Assembly (NCBI GenBank): GCA_035578905.1 | Contig: JAQJVL010000601.1 | Coordinates: forward strand, 294,001 to 358,000 | DNA from: Stictocephala bisonia | Taxonomy: Eukaryota > Arthropoda > Insecta > Hemiptera > Membracidae | Direction: 5' to 3' | Length of the DNA: 64,000 nucleotides | Part shown: positions 11,642-22,745 of the stretch, piece by piece | Layout of the letters: each line of letters opens with the position of its first letter | Numbering within the stretch: the stretch's first letter is position 1 | Program-made: the position numbers and the translations under genes | Notes under the pieces: generated by a model | Seen by the model: the letters and a program-made list of their open reading frames with translations, nothing else | What the model was told of the DNA's origin: nothing | The model's database searches: none

Positions 11642-11779
11642 CCATTGAAAGGACATGTTCGTTAAATACAGCCTCCAGACTTGCACAATAAGGTATGATG
11701 AAGTTCCTATTTGATTTGGTGTAATATCTTGGCAATCGTAATCATTATCGCTACATAGAAGGTTTTTCATATGAATGTT

Positions 11780-12600
11780 ACTAAAACATAAATAGTTCGT
11801 GTTAATTTAATTTGTATGAACAAAATTAAGATACACAACAAATTTTAAATTGTATACAAAATTCAAACACATATATTTTTAAAGGAAATGATATGCAATT
11901 TTTTTTCTCCAGACTCTCTTGCTGTTTTGGTAGTTTTGTAGTAAAAGTTTATTGCACAACATTATTCTGCTCATTGATCAAACTATATTTCTGTACATTG
12001 TTAATATTAACTCCTCAATTTTATGACGTAAGTATTATTTTAGTTGTATGTTTATTCTTTTCTCTAACATAAGAGATCTTAAATCTCAATAAAAGTATAC
12101 ATAACACTTTAATATTACACAATTATAAATAAGCTTCTCCCTTACCATCCAACAATGATGTTTGCTTTGTTTTTATATTCACAAATTATAAAAGTATCAA
12201 ATTTAAATTCATACTATTCCGAGTATTAATATTGAAAAAAAATATGTTTGTTCTGTTAAGATAAAAATGTTTTTCTGTACTTAAATATCAATAAAATATT
12301 TGCATATTGATAAATTCATGTTTTAATTGAATAATGGTTTTAAATTTACATATAACAAATATTTAATTTCAACTATTATTTATCAGACTTTATTTCTAAG
12401 AAATTAACATCCTAAAGGAGAATTTAACTAATTGTTTATTACATAATTATATGTGCAAAAATAAAAGAAAGAGATCTAATGAAGTTTCCAAAAATGCTCG
12501 TTTACGCCAACACATGAAACTAACACATTAAAACATTATTTTGTTATGATCAAAATATGTCATAGCCTATAAAATATTATAATTTATAGCTAATCAACTT
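11780..12600. other. AT-rich sequence, nothing recognised
   Basis: No coding or repeat signal was noted. Confidence 0.5.
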
Positions 12601-12609
12601 TAACGATTG

Positions 12610-12805
12610 TTTTGGAAGTTATTGTGTGTTTTGTTTTATGCCAAGTCTTAAAATTCTTATGCAAGAACGTAAAAAAAGTATTTAGCTTTTTTTAGGTATG
12701 TAGCAGATGATTTATGTTCAATTTCAAGGTCAGTCTGGTATTGTGGGAATTTATGTTATGTGTAAGTTATGTAAAAAAAGAGAAATAAAGATATTATTAT
12801 TATTT
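12610..12805 (+). mobile_element. possible non-LTR retrotransposon 3' tail
   Basis: The segment ends in AAAGAGAAATAAAGATATTATTATTATT, that is, an AATAAA signal (12784) running straight into a short (ATT)n tract. This is the usual form of the 3' end of insect Jockey-like LINEs. No coding remnant is recognisable upstream, so the call is by the tail alone. Confidence 0.3.
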
Positions 12806-13450
12806 AATATTGTAATTATTACCAAATAAGATGATAACTATACATTCAAATATAGTTTGTTTTATTAGCCCTTGTAAACATTTACACATATCTCTATGGC
12901 TGCCGTATTATATAACAAGGCCATTATCATCTCTTATACACAGAGACTGTATGTTAAGTTTTACTGTCACGGTTAAACCATTGATTGTGTTTTTGTAAAC
13001 AGTCCAAACGTGTGCATTTGTAAACATTTCTTGTCAATTATTTTAAAAAATTTTTACTAATTAGTATATAGTAACACAATTATAATTAAAAATTTTGTGT
13101 TTTAAAGATTTAATATACCTAATTAAAATAGAAGTAGTAACGTTAAGTTACGAAATCCAACATTAAGGGCTGAAATATATCTATACTTTGTAACTTTTTT
13201 TCCATATTTGTGATAAAATGTCAACTATATAGGGGATTAGTAACGCAATAGATATTAAACATATGATTCATACATATATTATTATGAGGAATAAAAACTA
13301 TTTTCCAGCTCATTTTTCACATACTCATATAATTAAGATCAATATAACGTTAAATTAATCAAATAATAACAATGCCAAATTATACTAACAAAAGTTAGAT
13401 CAAAACAAAATAATGCTATTACATAAATAAATGAGATACTTGTATTTTCC
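12806..13450. other. AT-rich sequence, nothing recognised
   Basis: No convincing motif. Confidence 0.45.
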
Positions 13451-13453
13451 CAG

Positions 13454-13531
13454 GTCCTAGGAAGAGTCCTTAACTCTGGACTAAACTCCCCTTTGAGACA
13501 AAGAAAACAAACTTTATCTCTTAAAGGATAG
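13454..13531 (+). other. candidate terminal exon (weak)
   Basis: A strong 3' splice-site consensus, TTGTATTTTCCCAG, ends at 13453. It is followed by an open frame of 25 codons (VLGRVLNSGLNSPLRQRKQT...) that closes with TAG at 13529-13531. The segment is GC-richer than its flanks. There is no partner exon and no known similarity. A plausible AATAAA lies only at about 13832, next to the LINE fragment. Confidence 0.17.
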
Positions 13532-13839
13532 GTTTATAACATCTGCCCACATTTAGTTTCCGTTGGAGTCAAAGTATTTCCATCTCTAATGCTGTATGGC
13601 CTAATATAAAAAATTTTCAAATATTGTAAAGGTATTAAATAATTATAGATTTAATGTAATATTTACATCGTAAATATTTATACTCTTTGTGAATATTTTT
13701 TTAGATATCCTGGTCAAGATTAATTTAGTGATTAAAATACAGTATTACCAGTGAGTGGTCCTATTTTTTATTTATTAGGTAGATTCAGATTTATTTTTTA
13801 ATTAATTATAAGTGTGCTGATAATACACTTAATAAAGTT

Positions 13840-15005
13840 TTTTCCAACAATCAATGGTCGAAATAAGTATATGTTGTGTGGGGTGTTCCCAAGGGCTCAG
13901 TACTAGGTCCCTCTTGTTTCTTCTTTATATAAATGATCTTTTCAAATCAGTAAAGACTACAAAATCTTTGCTTTATGCGGACGACACAACATTCCTCAAC
14001 TCTCATTCTGACATTGTCAAACTTAAAAAACTCTCCCAAAGAACCTTAGCAGAAGCTTCAAATTGGTTTTTAGCTAATGGTCTACAATTAAATGAAGACA
14101 AAACTCAGCAAATTCTATTCTCTTTGCGTCCAACATCTAACGTTACATTTAATTATGAGCTTGCTGATTCAGTGAAATTTCTGGGTATTTTTCTAGAGAG
14201 CAAGCTGAGCTGGGGTCCACATATTGACTATTTAACAAACAGGTTTTCAAGAATAGTTTACCTGTTAAGTCGTCTTGTGCATTTTGTGCCTCACCATTAT
14301 ATAAGATGCAGCTCTTTCGCATATTTTCATTCTATAATAAAATATGGAATGTTACTGTGGGAAACTGTAGTCGAATCCAAGAGGTGTTATTCTTACAAAA
14401 GAAAACTATTAGAATTATTTCAAATATAAATTCAAATGAACACTGTAAGCCATTAATTTGAAAATCCCCACTGCAGTTAATTTGTATATGTATGAATTAA
14501 TTAATTATATTTTAAAGAATCCTCAGAACCTAGAATTTCATAACGATTTATACAAATATAACACAAGAGGCAGGGATTTAGCAATCGTAGGGAAGCACAG
14601 ACTAACAAAAACGTCTCAAAACTATAGTGTACTTTCAATTAAATTGTACAATAAGTTAAATATATTAATTAAGAAACATTCAATTAAAGACTTTAGCAAT
14701 AAGTTTTATGATTGACTAATTTTAAATCCATTTTACGCACTTTAGGGTTTTTTTTATGTAGGAAAAATTATATTCTAGTATATAGTATAATTTTATTGAA
14801 ATACATGTGATTACCAGTGATGTTTGTATATTAATGCTGTTGATTGTTATTAATGTTATTAATATAACTATATTATAGTCTGTTTTAGTTATTGAAATAA
14901 GCTAAAAAATATGACGTAGCAGCTTCTGCATCAATTATGACTTTGTCAATGACATTTTGTTCTTATGACAATAAAAATGATTATGATTTTGATTATGATA
15001 ATATA
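13840..15005 (+). pseudogene. 5'-truncated non-LTR retrotransposon (reverse transcriptase C-terminal part and 3' UTR)
   Basis: A dead LINE copy. The reverse transcriptase signature GVPKGSVLGP is encoded at 13882-13911. A one-base loss then moves the frame, and LFLLYINDL and the catalytic YADD box (13974-13985) continue in the frame 13854-14429. Next come the typical segments WFLANGLQLNEDKT and KFLGIFLESKLSWGPHID. A second shift near 14360 and a third near 14458 break the protein; the frame 14458-14715 carries the C-terminal region (YNTRGRDL and SIKLYNKLN) common in Jockey-like LINEs, ending at TGA 14713. The 3' UTR ends in GACAATAAAAATGATTATGA followed by a TGATTATGA-type tail. The endonuclease, fingers and ORF1 are missing, as expected from incomplete reverse transcription. 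A Jockey-type LINE is likely; CR1 or a related clade is possible. Confidence 0.85.
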
Positions 15006-16100
15006 TTATAAATGTTACAAGGGCATTGTTAACAAATACGTCGATACTTAGATATTTTTATATCAGTTGTTTGTCAGTTATAGCTTGGCACTAAAATCAT
15101 AAGTTTTGGTATTGTTTTATAGTTTTGTTTTTGTCATTCGTTAATGGTCCTTTTCAACTAGTGCACACGCAGCCGTTTTTTAAGAAATAGTAATAATATT
15201 ACCATTTGCATTTGCAGATAACAATTATTATAATTTTTAACTATTCGAACATAATTAAATAACTCGTTTTTAAGCTGAAACTAAAACTTGTTGACACGGG
15301 AATATACAATCGATGATAAACGTAATAGTAACGCATTAGCTTTCAGTTAAATGAGCACCGTTAGGAATATCTTTTCATATTACAAAAACCAATAGTAAAA
15401 TGTTTTTAAATTATTATTTTTTTAAATTAAAACAACTTCAGTATTGATCATACTTAAATATAAAAATACTTTAATAAATGAATGGCTTACATGTTCACTT
15501 AAATATATGATAGTATATATTTATTGAATTTTATCAACGGATATATTTACGATGATAATCAATTCTGATTACAATCATAACCTGTCCTCAAAAAACATAG
15601 CGATTAATTTATTTTAATAATAAACTTCGTAATATTTTAATCTGATCCATTAAATTACACAGAAGGAAATAAAATTCTATTCTAGTAAAATGAAAATGTG
15701 CATGTTTATTATATACACGTCAATCATCTAGACATTTTTTTAAATTATTTGTAATAAAAAACCTATTTCACTAACAACAACAAAACTATATTTACGAGTT
15801 TGCTTGAAAATCATTTACGTGTTTTTATAACGTAGGGTTTCTGAATCCACCTACTATAAGCCGTAAACTTAAAGAACCTAAGATTTAAATAATTAGCTCG
15901 AAAAATCTAAAAACACACAAAATAATACGCGTAAGCCAAACCAACAGCACTAGCACACATGCAAAACAATATGTAATATATTTATAATTTATTTTGTAGC
16001 TTATTAGTGGTAACATAAATAAATTTGTATTCTGTTTAATTTCTTAGTAAATATTTAATCCTTAATATTGTTTTTTATTACAACTAACATCTTTACTTAC
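15006..16100. other. AT-rich sequence, nothing recognised
   Basis: No shared repeat or open frame of interest. Confidence 0.5.
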
Positions 16101-16150
16101 AACAGTACCAGTAAATCACCAAGATAAATGCTCAAAGAACATCCTCGCAC
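16101..16150 (-). other. exon-like island, best splice-site pair in the window
   Basis: On the minus strand a 50-base segment starts after CTATTTATTTTATTTTCAG and ends at the donor GTAAGTAAAGATG. One frame is open through it (VRGCSLSIYLGDLLVL). It is less AT-rich than its flanks. Both splice consensus sites are strong and directly abut the segment. No partner exon, known protein or repeat could be linked to it. Confidence 0.25.
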
Positions 16151-16270
16151 CTGAAAATAAAATAAATAGTTTTAACATTTATATCGGCTTGAATATTTCA
16201 ATGCATTAGTAAACATTTTGGTTCATGGTTACAAATATAAAGTATATAAATAATTATAACAAAATAATAA

Positions 16271-16432
16271 TCTTTTCCGTTTATTCATCACCACTAAGTT
16301 TTTTTTTTTTTTTACCCTTAATTTACTACCATTTTATAAATATTATATTGCTCTAAAAACCATTTTCCAATCATTATTACGTCCATTATATACTAATTAA
16401 ATAGAAATCCACTATCGCTGGTCTTATATTAA
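16271..16432 (+). mobile_element. partial second copy of the 10.1-kb MITE-like element
   Basis: Begins TCTTTTCCGTTTATTCATCACCACTA like the left end of the element at 10095. It continues through words such as CCATTTTCCAAT, ACGTCCATTATATACT and AATCCACTATCGCTGGTCTTA, which parallel CTGTTCCCCAAT, TGTCAACTATTGTATTC and AATCCGATAACGCTGGCCTTA in the first copy. The right end is absent. Confidence 0.5.
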
Positions 16433-17070
16433 ATAAAAGTAATAATAAATATTGATGTTTTAAATAGCTTGTAAAAATAAATTAAAATTTTAATTTTCTC
16501 TTTCAATTCTAGCAGAATCAATTACCAAAATAAAAATTCCTATCCATGCTGAGTAGTGCAATTATTTTAGCACATAAAATGTCATTACTGATAAAATACT
16601 TTCCATTTTTAGAAGATAGTGTGTAGTTAGTCTGCATTACAGTTTGAGTTTATCTCTGCCAATACGAAAATGTGAGTTTTTAATTTTTTTATTTAATTTA
16701 GGGAACCTTCGAGCCTTATATTATAGCAATTACAGATAAATAAAATCAATATATTTAATACATATTTAAAAATAGTTACTAATTGACTTAACCCATTATT
16801 TGGTTTATTATTATTATTAATTATTATAATTAATATCTCTTTAGCGAACGTCGATAGTTTCAGTTAGTTAGTTGTGTTACGAAATCATCATTTATATAAA
16901 CATTTACAGTAAATATACAAATATAATTTATATTTTTAGAGTAGTAGTTACTGATATAAATTAAATATTATATAAGGAAAAATATAATTTAAACTAGTAA
17001 CTACTTTTTCATTAATGTAAATAACATCTGTTTACCATAACAGTGTAAGTTAAAGTGGAATTACTTTTGT
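16433..17070. other. AT-rich sequence, nothing recognised
   Basis: No convincing motif. Confidence 0.45.
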
Positions 17071-17226
17071 AAACAAATGTTCACGCGCTAAGGTGCAAAA
17101 TGTTAATATAAGTTGGAAAGCAATTACGTGAGTTTCTAAACTTGTCAAGCTCCAACACTTGAAATTACCAGAGTCATTAGTTGCAGCGACCTCAGCATTA
17201 ATCATAAATGTCAGCGACACGAGTCG
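17071..17226 (-). repeat. conserved 156-bp domain, copy 1
   Basis: Aligns without gaps to 41869-42024, with six differences confined to one end; the other 97 bases are identical. A diverged third copy lies at 21405-21495 on the opposite strand. Outside this block the flanks are unrelated except for a short AGGAAAGTGAAG word. On the minus strand the frame 17050-17430 is open through it, as is the frame at the other locus, but the differences do not look codon-biased and no protein is recognised. A conserved SINE core or another slowly decaying mobile segment is the likely class. Confidence 0.7.
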
Positions 17227-17420
17227 TTGAGTCGTAGAGCGCGTAATATTTACACGAGGAAAGTGAAGAGGCGTACTCGTTATAGAGTTCATTATTATGC
17301 TTACATATTTAAATTTATATTCTAAATAGGGGACACCCCTGCATGCTTCGCGTGCCAACCCCAACTGTCGCTGCGATTGATACAACTCGGCCTTCGGGCT
17401 TGGTATGTAACTGCTGACTA
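17227..17420 (-). repeat. GC-elevated segment next to the conserved domain
   Basis: Contains GCATGCTTCGCGTGCC and GGCCTTCGGGCTTGG, both imperfect palindromes, in AT-rich surroundings. It may belong to the same mobile element as 17071-17226, since the 41.9-kb copy also continues briefly (AGGAAAGTGAAG), but the two then diverge. Confidence 0.35.
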
Positions 17421-17430
17421 TAAATAACAA

Positions 17431-18689
17431 TAGATTAATTCTTTAACGTAAAATCGCAATAATAGATTTATTTACAGTATTTTACTCAAACTACTTGTTT
17501 TAATACGTATTTATTAGTATAAATAACAAATAGTATTGCCACAGTATATATGTTGTTTTATACTTTGCCATTACTTAGTCTATTCCAAACGTGTTTGTTT
17601 CATTTATTTTTGTTTGGAAACTGATGATTAAATTCATAATACATCAATAGGTTAGTATCAAACATATGAAATAAAAATGTTTATTTATTTACTAAACATA
17701 TGTTATTAATTTGCTACAATTAGTTTAGGTCAAATTCTTATGGAACGATCTTTTAGTGGCAATTTCTACCCATTTGGAGTATTTTATCGAGACGAAATTA
17801 CTTTATTTTTCCTATTGAAGACGTAAAGAAACGTTGTACAACATTTCAGTTCTCTAACTACATGGGAAGTTGGAGAATTAGTGATGAGTGGGTGAGAGTT
17901 TTGCCTTTTACATATAAACAGGTTGAAAGAACAATGTATATAGTATGTGTTCTTAGAATTATATACTTTACGAATCTATAATAAAATTATAATTAGCATT
18001 ATATATTTCCGTCACTTTAAAATACTAAGAACAATTTTCTCAGTGAAAATATTTCTATTGGTATATGATTTTAATTTATTTATTTCAAGAACAAACAACT
18101 GAGAATATGATTGTGATAAGAGATAAATACCAATAAAAACAGTTTTAGGCATTATGTATTCCACATAAAAGTTTTCTAATATACAGGTTGTAAATATAAT
18201 AACGTTAAGTAATATTTTCTTAATGTAAATTATCATGAAATATTTAACAAAACTTGAGTGTCTACAAATAAGTTTTTACTAATATATGGTTTAGTATAAT
18301 AATTAAAAAAATATCACTTTTAAAGAAATAATAATATTGTAAAACCTAAAGATGTAGCCCTAAAATGTGTTTTAACTTAGTTATTTAGAAAATTAATAAT
18401 TATTTATGTATAACAAGTTAAAACATAATTAAAGATAATATGTTATATTTACTGTATACGGCCAAAGATATTTAAAAAAACAATATAAAAAAAATTTGAA
18501 ATGGATATTTTTATTGCTAAATTCGTATTTTTAATATTCATTTACGGTGTGATTTATTTATTTGTTCATATAATATTTACATACTCAAATAAACACATAT
18601 AAATGAAATAACTATCAATTTTTTTAAATATAAAGTTTTTCGGTAAAGGTAAGCATTGTAAGAAAGTTACGCACATTTATTTGTTCAAG
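17431..18689. other. AT-rich sequence, nothing recognised
   Basis: The 74-codon minus-strand frame at 18012-18236 is Ile/Tyr/Lys-rich and taken as chance. Confidence 0.45.
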
Positions 18690-18775
18690 GACTTAAGTTA
18701 CTCTTGATGAATCTAAGTCGTTAGGTTGAATGGATTTCATTCATCTCTGACCAAAACACATTCGCTTACACTTCT
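18690..18775 (+). repeat. SINE family B tail, copy 1
   Basis: Shares GTCGTTAGGT(T)GAA.TGG followed by ATTTCATTCATCTCTGACC and AAAACACATTC with 47696-47752, almost without change. Upstream, ACTTAAGTTACTCTTGATGA corresponds loosely to the other copy. The tRNA-like head seen at 47.6 kb is missing or too diverged here. Confidence 0.6.
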
Positions 18776-18885
18776 TTCAAGACTCTTTCCCTTAATAACA
18801 CATATTTCTTTCGCTATGTTATAAGTACTTTATTTAAAATTGTGGAAACTAGATTAACATTTTATATATTTGTTGTTCAAAAATG

Positions 18886-18953
<68 letters not shown>

Positions 18954-18968
18954 ATATATATATATATC
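18886..18968. repeat. (TA)n microsatellite
   Basis: About 40 TA units with one TC interruption near 18952. Confidence 0.95.
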
Positions 18969-19150
18969 TTTGGTTTCATAAAATTCACATAATATGTGTA
19001 GGTTTCCTGTTTTGAGCTGAACTCAAAGATAAAATAGGTAGTTATATTTTATTAATTATTTTTAGTATGGTTAAGGAAAGATAGTAATGTTGTTTATGAT
19101 TACAAACTAATTAAATAGTTTTTCAATTATTATAATACGTTTATGGTACA

Positions 19151-19275
19151 TATACAGTTCAAGTAAACGTCACACAACACAAAATGTATTAAAATATAAG
19201 CACAAAATGCACAAATATTATTGTCATCGATTTCGGTGAACCACCTTTCTCAGACCAGAGGGATTCACAAACGAA
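19151..19275 (+). mobile_element. MITE family C, truncated copy
   Basis: Starts TATACAG(T)TCAAGTAAACG and continues CACACAACACAAAATG, matching the left terminus of the complete element at 38324. It also contains the internal words AAGCACAAAATGCACAAATA and ATCGATTTCGGTGAACCAC. The right terminus is not present. Confidence 0.65.
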
Positions 19276-19712
19276 TGGAAAATGGTGTTCAACAACTCAA
19301 TTTATAGGCCTATGATCACGTTTATAGGCCTAAAATAATTAAAACGAATCACCTAATATACGTGTGGGAGGATACTCTACGAAAACTTCTTAAGTTCCTT
19401 TTAAATCTTTAGATATGTCTTTAATAAGGATTCGTCTTGATAAATAATTAATAAAAATATTTTCCCATACAATTGAAGGCTACACCAAATTGATACTATC
19501 TATATAATCCAACGTTTACTAGCTTTATATATTTAATAAATGGTTTTACTACTCAGGATTAAAAATAAATTAATATTACTGGTTCGTTAAACAAATCATA
19601 TTAGATACAAGTTATTTACATATAAGGAATTCAGGTAAATATGAAATTGTATACAGACCACACATGCATGCAATAATAATGGTTTAAAACAGGGATACCG
19701 TGCTAAATTGAA

Positions 19713-19739
19713 CCACCACAAAAATATTTGTGTGGTGGG
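19713..19739. repeat. GC-stemmed hairpin
   Basis: CCACCACA and TGTGGTGG pair around an AT-rich loop, with a small CA bulge. No associated gene is visible. Confidence 0.5.
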
Positions 19740-20560
19740 ATATGATCTCTACAAAAAGGCCAGTTTGCTGAAAGGAAAATATTCTTAAAAACAGGTAATA
19801 TTCTTCTTTGTCCACCTCAATGTTTGACTTAGACCTGAAATTTAATGTTGTTTAGGCCTACCTATCAACTTTGTTTTAATAACTAATTTAAACTATAAAA
19901 ATTCAAACATTATTATAACCATCAAATATTTTAATTTAATTTAAGAATTATTGTATTTGATTATTTAAAGTATTATTTAGTTAAATTAAAATAAATTATA
20001 CACAATGGGGTATTTAAATAAAGTTAAATGCCACTTATACATACTTTTTGATCCAAGTAAGCAGTTCAATTTTATGAATTGCATATAAATCTACTTGGGT
20101 TGAGACTTGATCATTTTATTCGGTTATGTATTGAATTATGGCCTTTAAAAATAAACGTTGAATCAAATTTTAAGAAAATAATAACTTTATATTTAAATGT
20201 TATTGTTACTGTTATATGTGCAAGTATAATAATAAAAATATATATACGTAAGATTGCTTAAAACTAAATTTTATCAAATGTTTTACTTCTTTAGAATTTT
20301 TTTTGCGCACCTGCACAACACAATGCTAATTTTTATCAGCTGAACTTACATAAAAGATATTTAAAACATAATGATATTTCTTCAAACACGTTTGTGATCA
20401 AACGGATATTTATTTACTAATACAAACAAAATAAGGTCAGTCTTTACAATGTATGCATTATATTATTTTCCTACGTAAATGAAAATTAGAACTATGTCAG
20501 AAAGTGTGTTCGCTCGATATATAAGTATTCGATGTAATACATTTATTTTGATTACTGTTC
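19740..20560. other. AT-rich sequence, nothing recognised
   Basis: No convincing motif. Confidence 0.45.
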
Positions 20561-20948
20561 GGAGATTATAGGTGATAGGTTGGATGCTCAGTCCTCTTAA
20601 TACCGACATGGCATCCGCTTAGTTGTTGCTATCGGCGTGGACACTACTAGAGAAGTCTGGGGTGTTCATGTTGGGTGGTAATCATTGTGCGGATGTTGTA
20701 TGGGGGAGATAACTGAGTATCAGGCTTGTCAATTAGCTGAAATCAGACCAGCACTACGTGGTTCGGATTCCACGTAAAGCTGTAGGTCCCTTAGTTGCCC
20801 TGGCTGTTGGGCTCTTAATAAATTGCCCTTTCTGAGGAACAGTTGAACTCATATAGTAACCCGACTACACTCATCCACACTCATCCTACACTCATATAAT
20901 CATTCATATTCGCCTTAAAATACCAACAACGTTGTGTCGGCGTCTCAT
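20561..20948 (+). mobile_element. SINE-like family S, copy 1 (subfamily S1)
   Basis: One of six related copies. Landmarks in order: GGAGATTATAGGTGATAGGTTGGATGC (box B-like GGTTGGATGC), CACTACTAGAGAAGTCTGGG, CTTGTCAATTAGCTGAAA, CTACGTGGTTCGGATTCC, CTGGCTGTTGGGC, a run of ACTCATCCACACTCATCC, and the S1 end ACGTTGTGTCGGCGTCTCA. No open frame spans it. The tRNA-like first 65 bases kept in the 43.1-kb copy are missing here. Confidence 0.75.
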
Positions 20949-21404
20949 ATGTAAGAATGTAAGAATGTAAAAGAATGGAGGTTCTGTAGCTGAAATATGT
21001 TGTGACCTGAATATCCTCCCAATAACGTAGTTCCCAACCAACAATTGATATGAACATAGACAAATGTGACATAAATATCATGCGGTTTTTTTATTATTGA
21101 TTTAAAAAGTTAGCCGATAAAAATAATTGAACATTGCAATTACAGAACTGAATATTCTAAAAAAATTAGCATTTCTATTTGATAGTTAATAACACATATT
21201 AACAAAAATATTTGTTAATTGTAACTCTTTAATTATTCGAGTTCACAAAACGCATATCCATACGTTTAGGAATAGTTGTGTATATATTAAACCTTTCAAA
21301 ATCTATTGGGAAAACACGAATTATACTGTGGAAAGACATTTAATTAACAAGACTGGAGTATTAAGTTCCCAAGTACTGTGCACTTTAGACTGAAATGACC
21401 CTTG

Positions 21405-21495
21405 TTGTCGACATTTATGATTAATGTATAACTCTGAGTAACTAATGATATAAGTGATTCCAACTGTTTGGGTCGTGAAAGATTACATCACTTAG
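21405..21495 (+). repeat. conserved 156-bp domain, diverged copy 3
   Basis: GACATTTATGATTAATG is shared exactly with the reverse complement of 17.1 and 41.9 kb, followed by weaker but collinear similarity (AACTAATGA, GTGATT, AACTGTTTGGG). It is an older, decayed copy on the opposite strand. Confidence 0.5.
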
Positions 21496-21499
21496 AGGA

Positions 21500-22375
21500 G
21501 ATTTAATAGCTTTGGACTAATGTTTAGTGTTCTTATTCCACTAAATTAAACACACCCTAACAATTAATTGATGTGTCTAAATGAAAACTAAATTAACTAG
21601 TATAATATTTTACGTCAAGTTTAATTTTATAATGTATTTGTTATATATAGTTAATCTATGTATATATTCAATGTATATTATTGTTATTAGTTATAAATTT
21701 CAATTGTAGACTTAAGCATTTTTATTTACGCTTAACAATTTAAAATTACTTCAACAGTTAAAAAAAAAAAATAAGGGTGTATTTAATATTTCAAAACTAT
21801 TAAATCATATGTATTTTAATCATTATATTCCTTTTTCACAAAGTATATATTTTTATTTAATAATTTTAAGAAACGTTTTCTTAGGAACATACATACATTA
21901 AACTGCTGTATGGATTCTGTTACTTTCTTGCCATACATTTTTAAGGAGAAACAATAATTTTTTAATTATTTGACTGTAAAAGTAAAAAAAATCAAAAACT
22001 AGCGCTGGACTTCTATAAATACCATATAATACAAATATATAAAACTTTATTTTAAAATGATTTTTAATGTTTTATATACGAATACATACGCACTCACAAA
22101 AATGTACATGATAGTAAATACCACATGAAATCATAGCGTAAATAAGTGTAAAAGAGAATAGTTTTACGTTCTATTTGCTATGTATACATACTTTAAAGTT
22201 TAATTCGTTTCCTGTATTTTTGGTATTTGTCAACTGTCTTGCTGTGTTGTTATTACCTTTTATTGAAGATTTATTTTTCAATTATTTTTTAATTTGACAA
22301 TTGACAGATTATGTTTTTTAATTTTTTTTAAATATTAACTATTATTATTTTATTAATTATCACTAAGACCCCGAT
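21500..22375. other. AT-rich sequence, nothing recognised
   Basis: No convincing motif. Confidence 0.45.
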
Positions 22376-22380
22376 TTTAG

Positions 22381-22622
22381 ATATATGGGTGAATATGAGA
22401 GGTGATGAGTGTAGATGAACGAATATAGTAATTTTTACTATCTGAGTTTGACTCAGCTCAGAAAGAACTATTTATTAATAGCCCAATAGCCATGTATTGG
22501 GTACTATGGAACCTATAGATTTTACGTGGAATCCAGACCACGTAATGTTGGTTTGATTTTCAGCTAAATGACAAGTCTGACACTCAGTTCTATACCCTAC
22601 ACAACATCTGAACCTTGACTAT
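22381..22622 (-). mobile_element. SINE-like family S, copy 2 (5' truncated)
   Basis: On the minus strand reads from AGTCAAGGTTCAGATGTTG through AGCTGAAAATCAAACC, TACGTGGTCTGGATTCCACG and the ACTCATC-type tail. It lacks the head and the CACTACTAGAGAAG segment. Confidence 0.65.
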
Positions 22623-22745
22623 TTTAAATTATTTATAAATTTACAACTATATCTAAATATACTATTCTATATACTATTCTTTGCTTAACCAGGACATACA
22701 TATAACATCCATTAAAATGACAATAGTATCCATGACATGACATGA

